DNA of 64,000 nucleotides from Astropecten irregularis (Eukaryota > Echinodermata > Asteroidea > Paxillosida > Astropectinidae). The stretch spans positions 8,990,001 through 9,054,000 of the forward strand of contig OZ020244.1 of the NCBI GenBank assembly GCA_963971285.1, in the 5' to 3' direction. Shown in pieces: positions 44,963-54,427 of the stretch; the first letter of the stretch is position 1, and each line of letters starts with the position of its first letter. Position numbers and translations under genes: made by a program. The notes beneath the pieces are model-generated. The model was given only the letters and a program-made list of their open reading frames with translations, was not told the DNA's origin and did not search any database.

Positions 44963-45073
44963 TTAGTTTCTCTTTTTTAAAGATTGATAAAAGGGGAAGC
45001 CAATGGTGACTGCTGCTATTAAAACACAAATATAAACTGCGGCGGCAATATCATTTACGGTTGTTTCATCCAT
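44963..45073 (-). CDS. 36-residue single-pass membrane peptide
   Basis: Too short for routine ORF lists. ATG at 45073, TAA at 44963. It begins MDETTVNDIAAAVYICVLI, then AAVTIGFPFYQSLKKRN: one hydrophobic helix with a basic tail. The element's promoter motif (TTTATATATTAAA) stands right before the ATG and the gene fits tightly between neighbours, which supports it. Confidence 0.5.
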   Translation of the reverse strand: MDETTVNDIAAAVYICVLIAAVTIGFPFYQSLKKRN

Positions 45074-45074
45074 T

Positions 45075-45087
45075 TTTAATATATAAA
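45075..45087 (-). promoter_or_regulatory. Element promoter motif
   Basis: TTTATATATTAAA directly upstream of the 36-aa peptide start. Confidence 0.5.
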
Positions 45088-45099
45088 CATTTAAAAAAA

Positions 45100-45507
45100 T
45101 CAATCCATTAAAAGTTCTTCGGGTTGACTCTGTGGTAGACTTGGTTTTGTTATTTGAATAGGTTTAGAGTTTTCTGGTGATTTGTTTGATGATTTATACA
45201 ATAAAAAACCTATACCGCCTACTAAAATTAAACCGCCAACATAAAGTAATCTCGAATCAGGGGTATTTTGAATAATCTCCGACTCCGACTCTTCTGTTTT
45301 CATTTTAGCTAATTGCTCTTTCATTTTTGTATTATGTTCTGCCAGGCGTTTACCTTGTTCAACGCGTTTAGCGTTTTTAGGTTTTACGGTTTGTTTTTTA
45401 GTTACTTGGGTCACTGGGGTTGTTGGTATCGGTGTTGGTGCTGCTGGTGCTGTTGTTGAGGGTGCTGTTGGTAAAGCTTGCTCCTTCTCCTGATGCATAG
45501 TTGTCAT
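45100..45507 (-). CDS. Conserved Polinton protein with one transmembrane helix (135 aa)
   Basis: An intact ORF. A proline/threonine-rich N-terminus precedes KNAKRVEQGKRLAEHNTKMK, a motif recurring in Polinton proteins. Then comes the helix LLYVGGLILVGGIGFLLYK (about residues 87-105) and a polar tail. The promoter motif lies at 45516-45528. The first codons overlap, in another frame, the extended end of the upstream gene. Confidence 0.55.
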   Translation of the reverse strand: MTTMHQEKEQALPTAPSTTAPAAPTPIPTTPVTQVTKKQTVKPKNAKRVEQGKRLAEHNTKMKEQLAKMKTEESESEIIQNTPDSRLLYVGGLILVGGIGFLLYKSSNKSPENSKPIQITKPSLPQSQPEELLMD

Positions 45508-46012
45508 TTGAATTATTTATTATATAAGTATTTTTATTTGTTGTGGATTTGTTAAAGTTTAAATGTTTTGTGGTAATAAGTGTTGCTATCAAAGGTGATA
45601 GATAGACACCATATTTGTAACAAACCTCGCTAAGTGCATAAGCTAAGCTATTACTAATGATAGGATCGTTATTTAAATCATTGGTTAAATTTTCCACGGA
45701 ATTTAAGCTAATTCTAATTCCTAAAATATCAGCCGGAGTTGCTAAACCTATAGCTTGTGCATACAAACTCAAAATTGAGTTACCCACTGCAGTTACCACT
45801 TCTTTACCGAATTTAACTTGATACCGGTTAAATAATTTTTCTTGATCTGCAGGTGTTAGTGCTTCTATGTCTTTGATGGTGTATTCTTTGCCTAAATATT
45901 TTTTTTAATCACCTGCTGCAACTATGCCACAAAGTCGATCTTTATAACTACTGTCGTTTGTTGTTGAAGGTGTATTTACATCGCTATTTATAATTGTTGT
46001 CAAGTCGTTCAT
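45398..46012 (-). pseudogene. Conserved Polinton protein, one in-frame TAA (about 200 codons)
   Basis: ATG 46012 is preceded by the promoter motif (TATATAGTAAA). The frame is cut by TAA at 45905-45907 and continues in the same frame with KKYLGKEYTIKDIEALTPAD, then NRYQVKFGKEVV, then helical sequence with ALSEVCYKYGVYLSPLIATL. The C-terminal 40 residues (Asn/Ser/Thr-rich) cross the next gene's promoter and start, so the natural stop near 45530 has probably been lost. Similar proteins are found in other animal Polintons. Function unknown. Confidence 0.5.
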
Positions 46013-46025
46013 TTTACTATATAAC
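46013..46025 (-). promoter_or_regulatory. Element promoter motif
   Basis: GTTATATAGTAAA directly abutting the ATG at 46012. Confidence 0.45.
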
Positions 46026-46230
46026 AACTTATAAATTTTGTTAAAGCAAAATAAATTATAACATAAGTAGCTTAAGTTTAAATGATAACAAACTTAATAA
46101 TAACATCAACGTATTGTAGCATTGGTGTTTTTTATTTATAACAAATTTAAAAATTGCCATAAATAACTTGATAGGTAGTTATTAGCAAATTTTTAACAAA
46201 ATACAACAAATGATAACAAAAATTAGGTTG

Positions 46231-46837
46231 TTAATCAAAAACGTGATATGAAACTGGAGGTTCTGTGTTAATAACCAATTTACTATATTTTTTATCGCGC
46301 AAATGTTTTTTTAATTACGTCTCTTTTTTGATCACACACAACATCATTTTCATCTAATGCAATATCAAAACTCGTTTTATCTTTTGTATAAAACATCGCA
46401 ACCCAACTTGTATTCTCACGATAGTCTTTTAAAACCGAATTATACTTTTGTGTTATTAACCAACAGCTATGGTTATAATGCCTCCCAGAGAAAGCGATTT
46501 TGCTCAACGCACATGTTTTTTTTCGATATTTTATTTCCTGCTGACTCGAACAATCATCTATGATAAATAACGTTTTTATTCCATCTAAAATATTTTGATA
46601 CAAATCTAGGGCTTCATTTAAAGTTATTTTTTCAAAGTCTAAATCACACAAATATACATTTTCATCCATTGATATCCAAAGCCTCGATAAATAAGTTTTA
46701 TTTTTAAATAAGGTCGGGCAAATGACCACGATCGATTCAAATTTACCACGATATTCGGTTTCCAATAAATCTAAAATCCATTTAGTCTTTCCCGAGTTTG
46801 TTTTTCCTACAATTAAAGCACAATGACAAGATTCCAT
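46231..46837 (-). pseudogene. A32-like DNA-packaging ATPase, one frameshift
   Basis: Starts MESCHCALIVGKTNSGKT, the Walker A loop (residues 10-18). Walker B is TLFIIDDCSSQ (about residue 88), and LSKIAFSGRHYNHSCWLITQ provides the sensor/arginine-finger region. This is the FtsK/HerA-type ATPase of Polintons and poxvirus A32 that drives DNA into capsids. The 181-codon ORF ends at 46292. One frame over, past a T7 run at 46306-46312, sequence of the expected C-terminus (KYSKLVINTEPPVSYHVF) continues to TAA at 46231. A one-base homopolymer change therefore explains the truncation, and an assembly error there is possible. Confidence 0.85.
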
Positions 46838-46853
46838 TTATTTTAATAAGCTT

Positions 46854-48112
46854 TTAAAAAACTAAATTCTTAAAATTTCCATCCTCAATGGTTAATTGCG
46901 CGTCCATGACCAAAAATACGAACATCGTTAAATCTCCCGCTGTTTCAGCCTCTCGAGTCATCTGAATCTGAATTCCTCCTCCGTCGTTTAAACGTCTTCC
47001 ACTTCCGCACTATTATCATCAGTTGAGCGAAAATCTAGCCACAGACCGTATTTATCTTTATAGTAGTCAGCCATTTCTAGGCCCACTTAATTTAAATCTT
47101 TTACAATCGATTGACCATTTTCGGTATCGCTATCACCAAAAAATTTATTAACTTCTTGCCAGTGCTGATACTCAAACATACCTTGCGAGTACAGTTGATT
47201 GGGTTTTCCTTCGACCGTAATGCTGGTTTTGCTAATGTGGGGGTTGTAAAATCTTTGAGGGTTTTTTACCGTTGGATCTCTAAATAAGATTAAAACGCCT
47301 TTGAGACTTTTAATCGGTTGATTAATCATAACGTTCCATAAGGTATCTGATTTGTTGATCGATCTTGTTTCTAAATTATGTACGTGATCAAAAAGATAGT
47401 ATTTCATTCGTTTGTTTTTTAGCTCTTGTGTCAAATCTCGGTTAGTGACGACTTCGTATTCAAGCGTTAAATCTGAAATTGAATATTGGGCACTTGTATC
47501 CGAGCTATTAACGACTTTATCGTGATCGTTAAATGTTAATTCGTACGTCAGGGGCTGCTTTAGACTGTTAGGATAAAAAGGATGATGTGCCGTTAAAAGC
47601 TCAATATCTAAAGGAATACAATATCGATTACCAAACGCGTCGGCGATAGCTTTATCTTTTCCGCTATTATTTACGGCACTAGCATCTTCCGCGCCTAATC
47701 TTAATTTTGTGACGTTTTCTTTTTCAAGGCCTACATAAGCCATATTTCGTGTAATATAGGGATGCAGCCAGTTATCTTAAAAATTGTGAAAGACATCTGC
47801 ATCGCGATAACTCACGATTGTGTTACCTTGAAGCCTAACATTGATTTCGCGTATTAAGTTACGGCATAAGTTGTTAAACACCGTTCGATTACCATCTGAT
47901 CCTCCCTCTAACTCGAGTTTAAAAGCGAGTTTAGAAGTGCCGGGTACGATAACATCGTCGGGTCCTAATTGCGGAAACTTAACGATGAGTTTTTGACCAG
48001 CCGCAATCGTGCTTGGATTATGAGTGATTGACACTTCTCTTCGTTCGCCTTTAATGGCTTTAGGGATTTTAAGACGCCTCATTGGGTTTAGTTTTTTACC
48101 GTAATGATTCAT
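46854..48112 (-). pseudogene. Major capsid protein (double jelly-roll type), two in-frame TAA and one frameshift
   Basis: Starts MNHYGKKLNPMRRLKIPKA at 48112. The first block has HNPSTIAAGQKLIVKFPQLG and VPGTSKLAFKLELEG, a typical start of animal Polinton/adintovirus-like capsid proteins. TAA at 47777-47779 is in frame, and the frame continues through DNWLHP and into the 218-codon ORF (GNRYCIPLDIELLTAHHPF). TAA at 47087-47089 is again in frame, followed by KYGLWLDFRSTDDN. A frameshift near 46995 leads to TREAETAGDLTMFVFLVMDA and the end at 46854. The promoter motif is at 48131-48144. The identity is strong because N- and C-terminal signatures agree; the copy cannot make a full capsid protein unless the stops are bypassed. 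Confidence 0.8.
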
Positions 48113-48130
48113 AGTTCAAAATAGTGTGTT

Positions 48131-48144
48131 TTTAATATATAAGG
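48131..48144 (-). promoter_or_regulatory. Element promoter motif of the capsid gene
   Basis: CCTTATATATTAAA, 18 bases upstream of the capsid ATG; the closest match to the consensus. Confidence 0.5.
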
Positions 48145-48169
48145 TTTTTAAATTAGTATAAATAAAAAG

Positions 48170-48592
48170 ATGGCAGGAATAGCAATGATGGTTGGCGGGG
48201 CAGTAGTAAATGCGTTAGCGTTTACCGGTAGTAACTTTTTATTTAGCAGTTTATCAAAACAACAAATTGACAAAGAACGAAAAAGACATGACTTAGCATT
48301 AGAAAAATTAGCGCGAGCCAAAGAAGATTGGGAACAACAACGCGTTAAATATCTCGATTATTTGAATAAACGTATGATACAACAAAAATTATCAGAAAGA
48401 ACGTTTAGTAATGTAAACGAAGCGCTTAGAGTGTACAGCAAAATAACGGGTGAAAATTACGATTTAAAATTACCACCTAAACCAAAACTTAGCGACTTTT
48501 ATACTCCGAGTGATGATCAACAAATTAGAGAACTCGTGTGTTTTTTAGGTGGTACAGCCGCAGTGGGATTCTTCATTTATAGATATGTATAA
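48170..48592 (+). CDS. Conserved Polinton protein, N-terminal membrane segment and coiled coil (140 aa)
   Basis: An intact ORF: glycine/alanine-rich hydrophobic N-terminus (MVGGAVVNALAFTGSNFL), long charged helix (DLALEKLARAKEDWEQQR), then KPKLSDFYTPSDDQQ and a C-terminal hydrophobic helix. The SDFYTPSDxQ segment recurs in animal Polinton proteins. It is divergent from the capsid gene, with 57 bases between starts. Function unknown. Confidence 0.6.
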   Translation: MAGIAMMVGGAVVNALAFTGSNFLFSSLSKQQIDKERKRHDLALEKLARAKEDWEQQRVKYLDYLNKRMIQQKLSERTFSNVNEALRVYSKITGENYDLKLPPKPKLSDFYTPSDDQQIRELVCFLGGTAAVGFFIYRYV

Positions 48593-48599
48593 AATAAAA

Positions 48600-49643
48600 A
48601 TGAGCGAGTTAAATACAAAAACAAAGAGAACAGCTTTCAGGTTTGTTTTACAGTCCTAAAGGTTATTGGAAAGGTGAGGGTGCCGTCACGCAATTGCATA
48701 AAAAACGGGGATTGATAAACAAAAAGTTAGATCTTGGTTAAAAAAACAAGCCGTTTGGCAAATTTATTTACCACCTCCCTCATATGTGCCCAGGCCGACG
48801 GCAATGTCGAGTGATTGGTTAGAACCAAATTACGTACATCAGTTAGATGTATTATACTTACCCTGGGATCTAGTTAAACAAAAAACGTTTAAATACGCGT
48901 TGACGGTCATAGACGTGGCGAGTCGGTATAAAGAGGCTGAACCCATAACTTCCAAAGTTGCCGGTCAAGTGAAAGACGCGATTATTAAAATTTACAAGCG
49001 TTCGCCTTTAACGTGGCCTAAATTAGCGCAAATCGATGCTGGAACAGAATTTAAAGGAGATTTTAAAAAGTTGTTTCAGTCTCATGGCGTAGAGATCAGC
49101 GTAGGTGTGCCGGGTGTGCATCGATCGCAAGGAGTGGTCGAAAGATTTAACCGAACCTTAGCCGAAAGATTATTCGGTCATCAATACGCGCAAGAAATGC
49201 TTCATCCGCAGGCGAGAAACGTCGAATGGGTGGTGAGGTTGCCCCAGGTTATAAAATCCCTCAATGAAGAAACAACACGATTGATTCGAGATTCAGAAGA
49301 TAAAGAAATCACTCCTACGCAAGCGATCAAGTTAAAACGGGTTAAACAATTACCCTCATCGCCACAAAAAACAAACGTTAGTGATCTTCCGGCTAATGTT
49401 TTAGTTCGTTATTTATATCAACCGGGAGAACAAGAAGGAGGTACGGTGAGGAGGGCTACCGATCCCATATGGAGCGTTAACATGTATCAAATTGAAAAAA
49501 GAACGAGTCAATTTAAAATCAAGAGTGGTAAAAAAGTTACTACAGGTCCTACGCTTTATTACTTAAAAGACGGACCCAAACGATCGTTTGTGAAAGAAGA
49601 ACTTCAAATCGTTCCGGATGACACCGAATTGCCAGAATCTTGA
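48600..49643 (+). pseudogene. Retroviral-type (rve) integrase, two frameshifts near the N-terminus
   Basis: The catalytic core is open from 48786: HQLDVLYLP (first Asp), KLAQIDAGTEF (second Asp) and GVVERFNRTLAERLF (Glu), followed by a C-terminal SH3/chromo-like region rich in basic residues, ending TGA at 49643. Upstream, FYSPKGYWKGEG and KVRSWLKKQAVWQIYLP are present but in different frames, needing shifts near 48625 and 48706. The ATG at 48600 lies 5 bases past the previous stop, after TATAAAATAAAA. The enzyme joins element ends to target DNA and makes the 6-bp duplication. With the N-terminus broken the copy is probably inactive. Confidence 0.85.
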
Positions 49644-52600
49644 TATTTAATTTTTTTATTGCCAAATGATAAAGTATTGATTCCATCGGATAAAATATAT
49701 CTTTTCCCATCCCAGGGAGACAACGATTCTTTTTTGACTTTAGTTGAATAAATAACGTGTTTTTTGTTTTGAATTAAATTCATTTCATCTTGTCTAGATT
49801 TTTTAGTTATTAAACACTCGTAATAACATTTAGCCTTAATATTTTTTTCAGTTACAACGCGAGTTATTCCTTTAGCTTTTTTAGTCTCTTTATCATCTTC
49901 ATCTATAATTGAATACATTTTTGATCTTAGACATGTGGCTGATTTGAAAATTTTTCCGCCGTATTCATCTTTCATTTTTCCAATCACTTTTTTATTTATT
50001 GGGTCGTATAATGGATGATTGGTTTTATAATTTGATAAATCATAGAGACTCGTGTCTTTTTTAATATCATCATAAACATCATCAGTATTAATGATGCATA
50101 ATAAACTGTCTGTGTCAGTATACATGAGTTTGATATTATTTTTATAAGTTTTCTTCAGGTGATTGTAATAAAAATCATACATTAAAGATTTGCTTAAATC
50201 TAAAATACTAACACCGCAATAGATGGGTTTATCTAAAAACGTTTTTGTTTTATACTTTTCAAAAAAAGTTAGATTAAAATTTTTAAAAATATTTGCTGTT
50301 TTAAATGAAGGTTTACTAACAAGTTTAGCAACTTTTTTAGCCGACTTTTCAGCGTTATCGTCGATAAGGATCTTACCATCTATTCTATTTCGAACATTTT
50401 CCATCGTTTTACCAAAAACAGAATTGTTCATGAGTTTATAAAAATTCTTTGGTTGCTTATGTTCTAAGTTGAGTATTTTTATCGATGTAAGATTTCATCC
50501 AAGTTTTTTGTTCAAATCGTAAAACGCGGTGTACTTTAGTTAGTTTAAATCCAAACGATAAATATTGTTTTAAGGATTTATAGTGAACGACATATTTTTT
50601 TCTAGGATATAATGTTGCAATGAGTTTATCTTCACGCGAGGCTTTTACTTTGTTCGAGAGTAATTCTTTTTGATACGGACTAAACCATTCTTTAGGGACG
50701 GGGCTAAAGGCGAATCATTGTGTAAATCATGAAGTTCCTCGGGATATTCTAGATCAACTTCTAACAAATATCCATATTTAAAGTCATCTTCTAAACCTAA
50801 AATATGATCGGTTGAAAATTGTTTAACTTGGTTTTCTGATAACCATTCAAAACCGCCAACGGGTAACGGTTGACTCATCGCCCAACCGTATAAATTATTT
50901 GCGTCTAAATAAAGTAAATAACTCGATTCTTTCTTGGAGTCATAATCTTTTAGATATTTGTTGTTTGCTTCGTGATGCCTACATTGTCCTACGCTAGAAT
51001 AACCACCTCTTTTTCCTTTTTCAAAAAATAAATATTTATCTATATCCGTTAAAAGTTCTAGTTTTATTTTACTATGTTTTAATAACGCGTCCCAGGCTAA
51101 TCCTGGGGCGGTGATATAATTCGCGGGATCTAGACGATAGGTTTTTTTACAGGTGCGTCTAAAATTTTGAAACACATCGGCTAATAATAACGTATCGGTG
51201 GTCACGTATAAATCGTGATAATCACCCAAAGTTTTACAGTTGAAGGTTTTCCAAACATCCTGAGCCCTTTGATATTCTTCTTGCGTGATATCTTCGAGTT
51301 TTAAATGACTATAAAATATTTTTCTTGGTGGGAGTTGCTGTTCTTCAAAACGCTTAAAAGAATTCATATATTCATAAGGATAAATACCCTTTTGTAATAA
51401 CAGCGTTATGTCATTATCATTGTTAAAATGTTGTTTTAATAACTTAAACTCATCTTTAGGAAAATTTTTGACTAATTTATCGAGTGAATCTGCCATAAAA
51501 TTAAAAGAATCTATAAAACGTAATCCACCTAACCCAATTAAAATATATTTTTCGCTGTTTTGAGGAATACAAAATATATTATCAAATACACTTTTTTCCG
51601 CTTGATGATACATTATCTCATCCTCTTCTTTTAACCATGAATCTTTAATCATTTTTAATTTGTCTTTGTTTAGTTTTAGTTTTTTATTATTTAGTTTAAT
51701 TTTTCTACACATTCACGTTCAACATCAATCATTATTTGATTGATTTTCATATTTTTGCTTTTTGAAAATTTCATTCCGTACTTTTCTTCAAATAATTTTA
51801 TTTTTGAGTTATCTTTTCTTATTTCTCGACGTAACTCATTAAAGCACTCACGTTCTTTTTGTTCTTTGTTAAGATTTTCTCGCAGTTCTTTTTTATGATT
51901 TTCAAGTTTTTCTTGTTGAGTTAACAATTTAGATAGAGTAGTTTCAATTTTTTTCTTTCGAGTTTCGTTTTTCTTAATCGTTTTATTTAATGTTTTCATA
52001 CATGCTCCTACCCCCTGCATAATCAAATGTCCATCATAATTTTTTAAGTTGTGAAAAATGACCGGTATTTGTGTTCGATTTGTTATTTTAAGTTTTAGGT
52101 TACAATGTGCATGTGCAACTCCACGAAACTTTCCTGTGATGTGACAATGATCTTTAACTTATTAATTTTTTTACCGCACGTTAAGCACAGGTATTCTGTT
52201 TTTTCTTTTAGCATTTATAAATGTATTTGCTGATATTTCTTCTTTGGTTTTAGTTTTTTTAGGATTCGTACATTGGCACATTTTATCAGAATTTATTTTT
52301 ATTTCTTTTTCACAAATCCAACAACGGTTACTATTTTTTATTATTTCTTCATCAACATATTCACATTCTTTGGGATTATCAAATATCGTTTTAATTTCAT
52401 CTTGTTCTTTAAACAAAGAATAAATTATATCTTTAGAGGCATCAGCTCCTCTATACGTTTTTTGTTTCATTAGTTTTCCATCATATCTTACCACAACGTA
52501 AGAATATCCGCTAGGTTTATGAATAGCCAATATTTGTGATTTTGCGGTTGGTTCTTCGTTTACTTTTTCTAAGATACATTCCAAATCAGCATAAATCACA

Positions 52601-54114
52601 AATGGTGCATCTTGTATATTTTTAAAATTTTTAAATTGTAAAATGTTTTCATCTTCTTCAGGAAGTACTACTTGTGATGGATGATTTACTATTCCCTTAC
52701 ACATTTCTTCGTGCAATTTTAATTTATCTTCTTTTTGAAAATGCGATAAGCATCTCCTACAGTAATATGATTTACATTTATGTTTAGTCGTGGCCATAAA
52801 AAATAAGGCTGAAAAATGTTTGATCCAACAAAAGTGGTTCTTCCCATCCCTATGAACTAACAATAAATCTATCGAAATATCGTTTTCCTGTTCAGAGATA
52901 CGATGAGGAGTAGGTAAATCTCCTTCTTTATCATTATCGCAATCTAATAAAAACACATTAATATTTAAATTGTTTTGTCGTTCAATTTTAGATATTTGAT
53001 TTGTTTGGGTTGGAAAACCTATCCCATCAAAGTTTAAACCATCATCTAATTTATAAGTGCTTGGTCTTGCCTCCTTAATTTGATAAGCCGGTTTTTTCCT
53101 CTTATTTTCTTTAACCTTGTCAGTATACAGTCCTAATGCTGATCTTATTGCCCATCTAATACATTGATCGTCTTTGTTTAACACATTAACAACATCATTT
53201 TTGTTTTTAATAAATGGAGGTAATTCTAGATAAGAACCAACATTAGCAAAGATATATCTACCAAAATTCATATAAAACACTTCTATTTTATCTAAAACTA
53301 AATCCGAGTCCTGTAAATTATCATTTTCGACTTTGTGTATTAATTCTCCAATATTTTTATTTACCTCATTTACTATTTCACTTTCACTTAAAATAAGTCC
53401 TTGACCACTTCTAAAAGTAAAATCAATAAGACTTCCCGTTGTTGTTTTTCCATAGGTTATTTTTATAGCAAATTGAATCTTAAAGGCTCCATGTTCTCTA
53501 AACATTGATTTTACCTTTTTTACAATATCCCCACGATGCTGATTGAAAAATACTGTTATATCTCGGTAATTTGATTGTGGTCTCATTTCTAAATTTATCA
53601 AATTGTTTCTAAAACGTCTAGTTCCTCTCCAGTTAATTGCTTCGTTAATTGTTGTCGGTGCAACATAATCTTTAATTGCTTTGATATAGTCTCGTCTTAT
53701 TATTATATTATTATTACTATAACCAGTTGGTGTAACATCAAGGTAAAATCTCCTTGTTAATTCTCTAAGATATTCAATTTTTTTTTTATTTAAGTTTAAA
53801 AATTGGTTTTGAAATCTTTTAATCGAACTAATATAATGTTTACGAGTATTTCTTTCTTGTCGGTTTAATAAATTAAACAAATCATTTTGTATAATATAAT
53901 TTTCTAACCTTGATTTACTCCAACTTTTATATCCTCTTACTCTAACAGGCTCCGCACTTTCAATTACACGTATCAAATCATTTCGAGTAGATCTAAGTCT
54001 TGGTATAAATGGAATTCTTTCAGATTCAATCAATCTTTCTAGTTCTCTTTTTTTCCATTTGTTATATCCCTTCAAAATTACACGACGCGGCGTTTGATTA
54101 TTCTCTCGATCCAT
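49604..54114 (-). pseudogene. Protein-primed DNA polymerase B, multiply frameshifted
   Basis: ATG 54114 lies inside the right inverted repeat and is preferred over the upstream in-frame ATG. Order: two SAP/Rep-like repeats (GYNKWKKRELERLI, GYKSWSKSRLENYI), a finger (YYCRRCLSHF...HEEMC), Exo I (VIYADLECIL), an HNH-like DHCHITGKFRG patch, Exo II (FHNLKNYDGHLI), a coiled-coil insert, Exo III (TTDTLLLADVF), motif A (LDANNLYGWAM), motif B (KLMNNSVFGKTMEN) and motif C (MYTDTDSLL). Frame changes lie near 52205, 52160, 51705, 50700 and 50445, with a TAA at 50457-50459. All catalytic motifs survive, so decay is recent. It replicates the element using a terminal protein as primer. The 3' end overlaps the integrase end by 40 bases. 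Confidence 0.9.
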
Positions 54115-54422
54115 CTTATTTATAATAATATAAAATAATATTTTATAAAAAAATTTCAATTTGTTTCATTTTTTTTTCACATTCCAATCTACAACTTTTT
54201 TAATTTACAACATTTTTTTTTCGCGATAAAATGAGACATTTAATTTTTATTTTAGATTTTTTGAGATTTGTGAAATGGGGGTGAAAATTGGCGGTGGTGA
54301 TTAAAAATTGGATTTTGGATAAAATTGGTGAGATGAAATCTATTTTTGAATGTGGCAGTTAAATGTGTAGTGGAGTGACTGAAAATTTGGGTTTGGAATG
54401 ATAACCCCCTTTTCATACTACT
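54110..54422 (-). repeat. Polinton right terminal inverted repeat (313 bp)
   Basis: Reverse complement matches 37602-37901, apart from about 13 extra bases in the AT-rich part near 54135-54165 and a few substitutions. It contains the polymerase start codon. Confidence 0.95.
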
Positions 54423-54427
54423 ATGTG

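Larger units (their letters stand above)
37602..54422. mobile_element. Polinton/Maverick element, complete ends, about 16.8 kb
   Basis: The inverted termini both begin AGTAGTATGAAAAGGGGG, matching the AG...CT ends of Polintons. ATGTG flanks each side directly (37597-37601 and 54423-54427). TATGTG repeats as six bases if the last T of the right end is counted as target, and Polintons make 6-bp duplications. Between the ends are about 16 genes, including protein-primed polymerase B, retroviral-type integrase, A32-like ATPase and major capsid protein. The internal genes are AT-rich, with codon use unlike the flanks. Many genes carry stops or frameshifts, so this copy is probably non-autonomous. 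Confidence 0.95.

Noticed and set aside
37897..50459. A changed genetic code with TAA as sense
   Set aside because: Intact genes in and outside the element end normally, some with TAA, and frameshifts show that the element is decaying. Kept only as an alternative in the TAA finding.
51691..52026. Separate coiled-coil gene inside the polymerase region
   Set aside because: The frame is continuous with the polymerase Exo II motif upstream, so this is the insert between exonuclease motifs and not its own gene.
54115..54159. Polymerase start at the upstream in-frame ATG
   Set aside because: The extra 15 residues lie in the inverted repeat and are absent in frame at the left end; ATG 54114 matches the left gene's start position.
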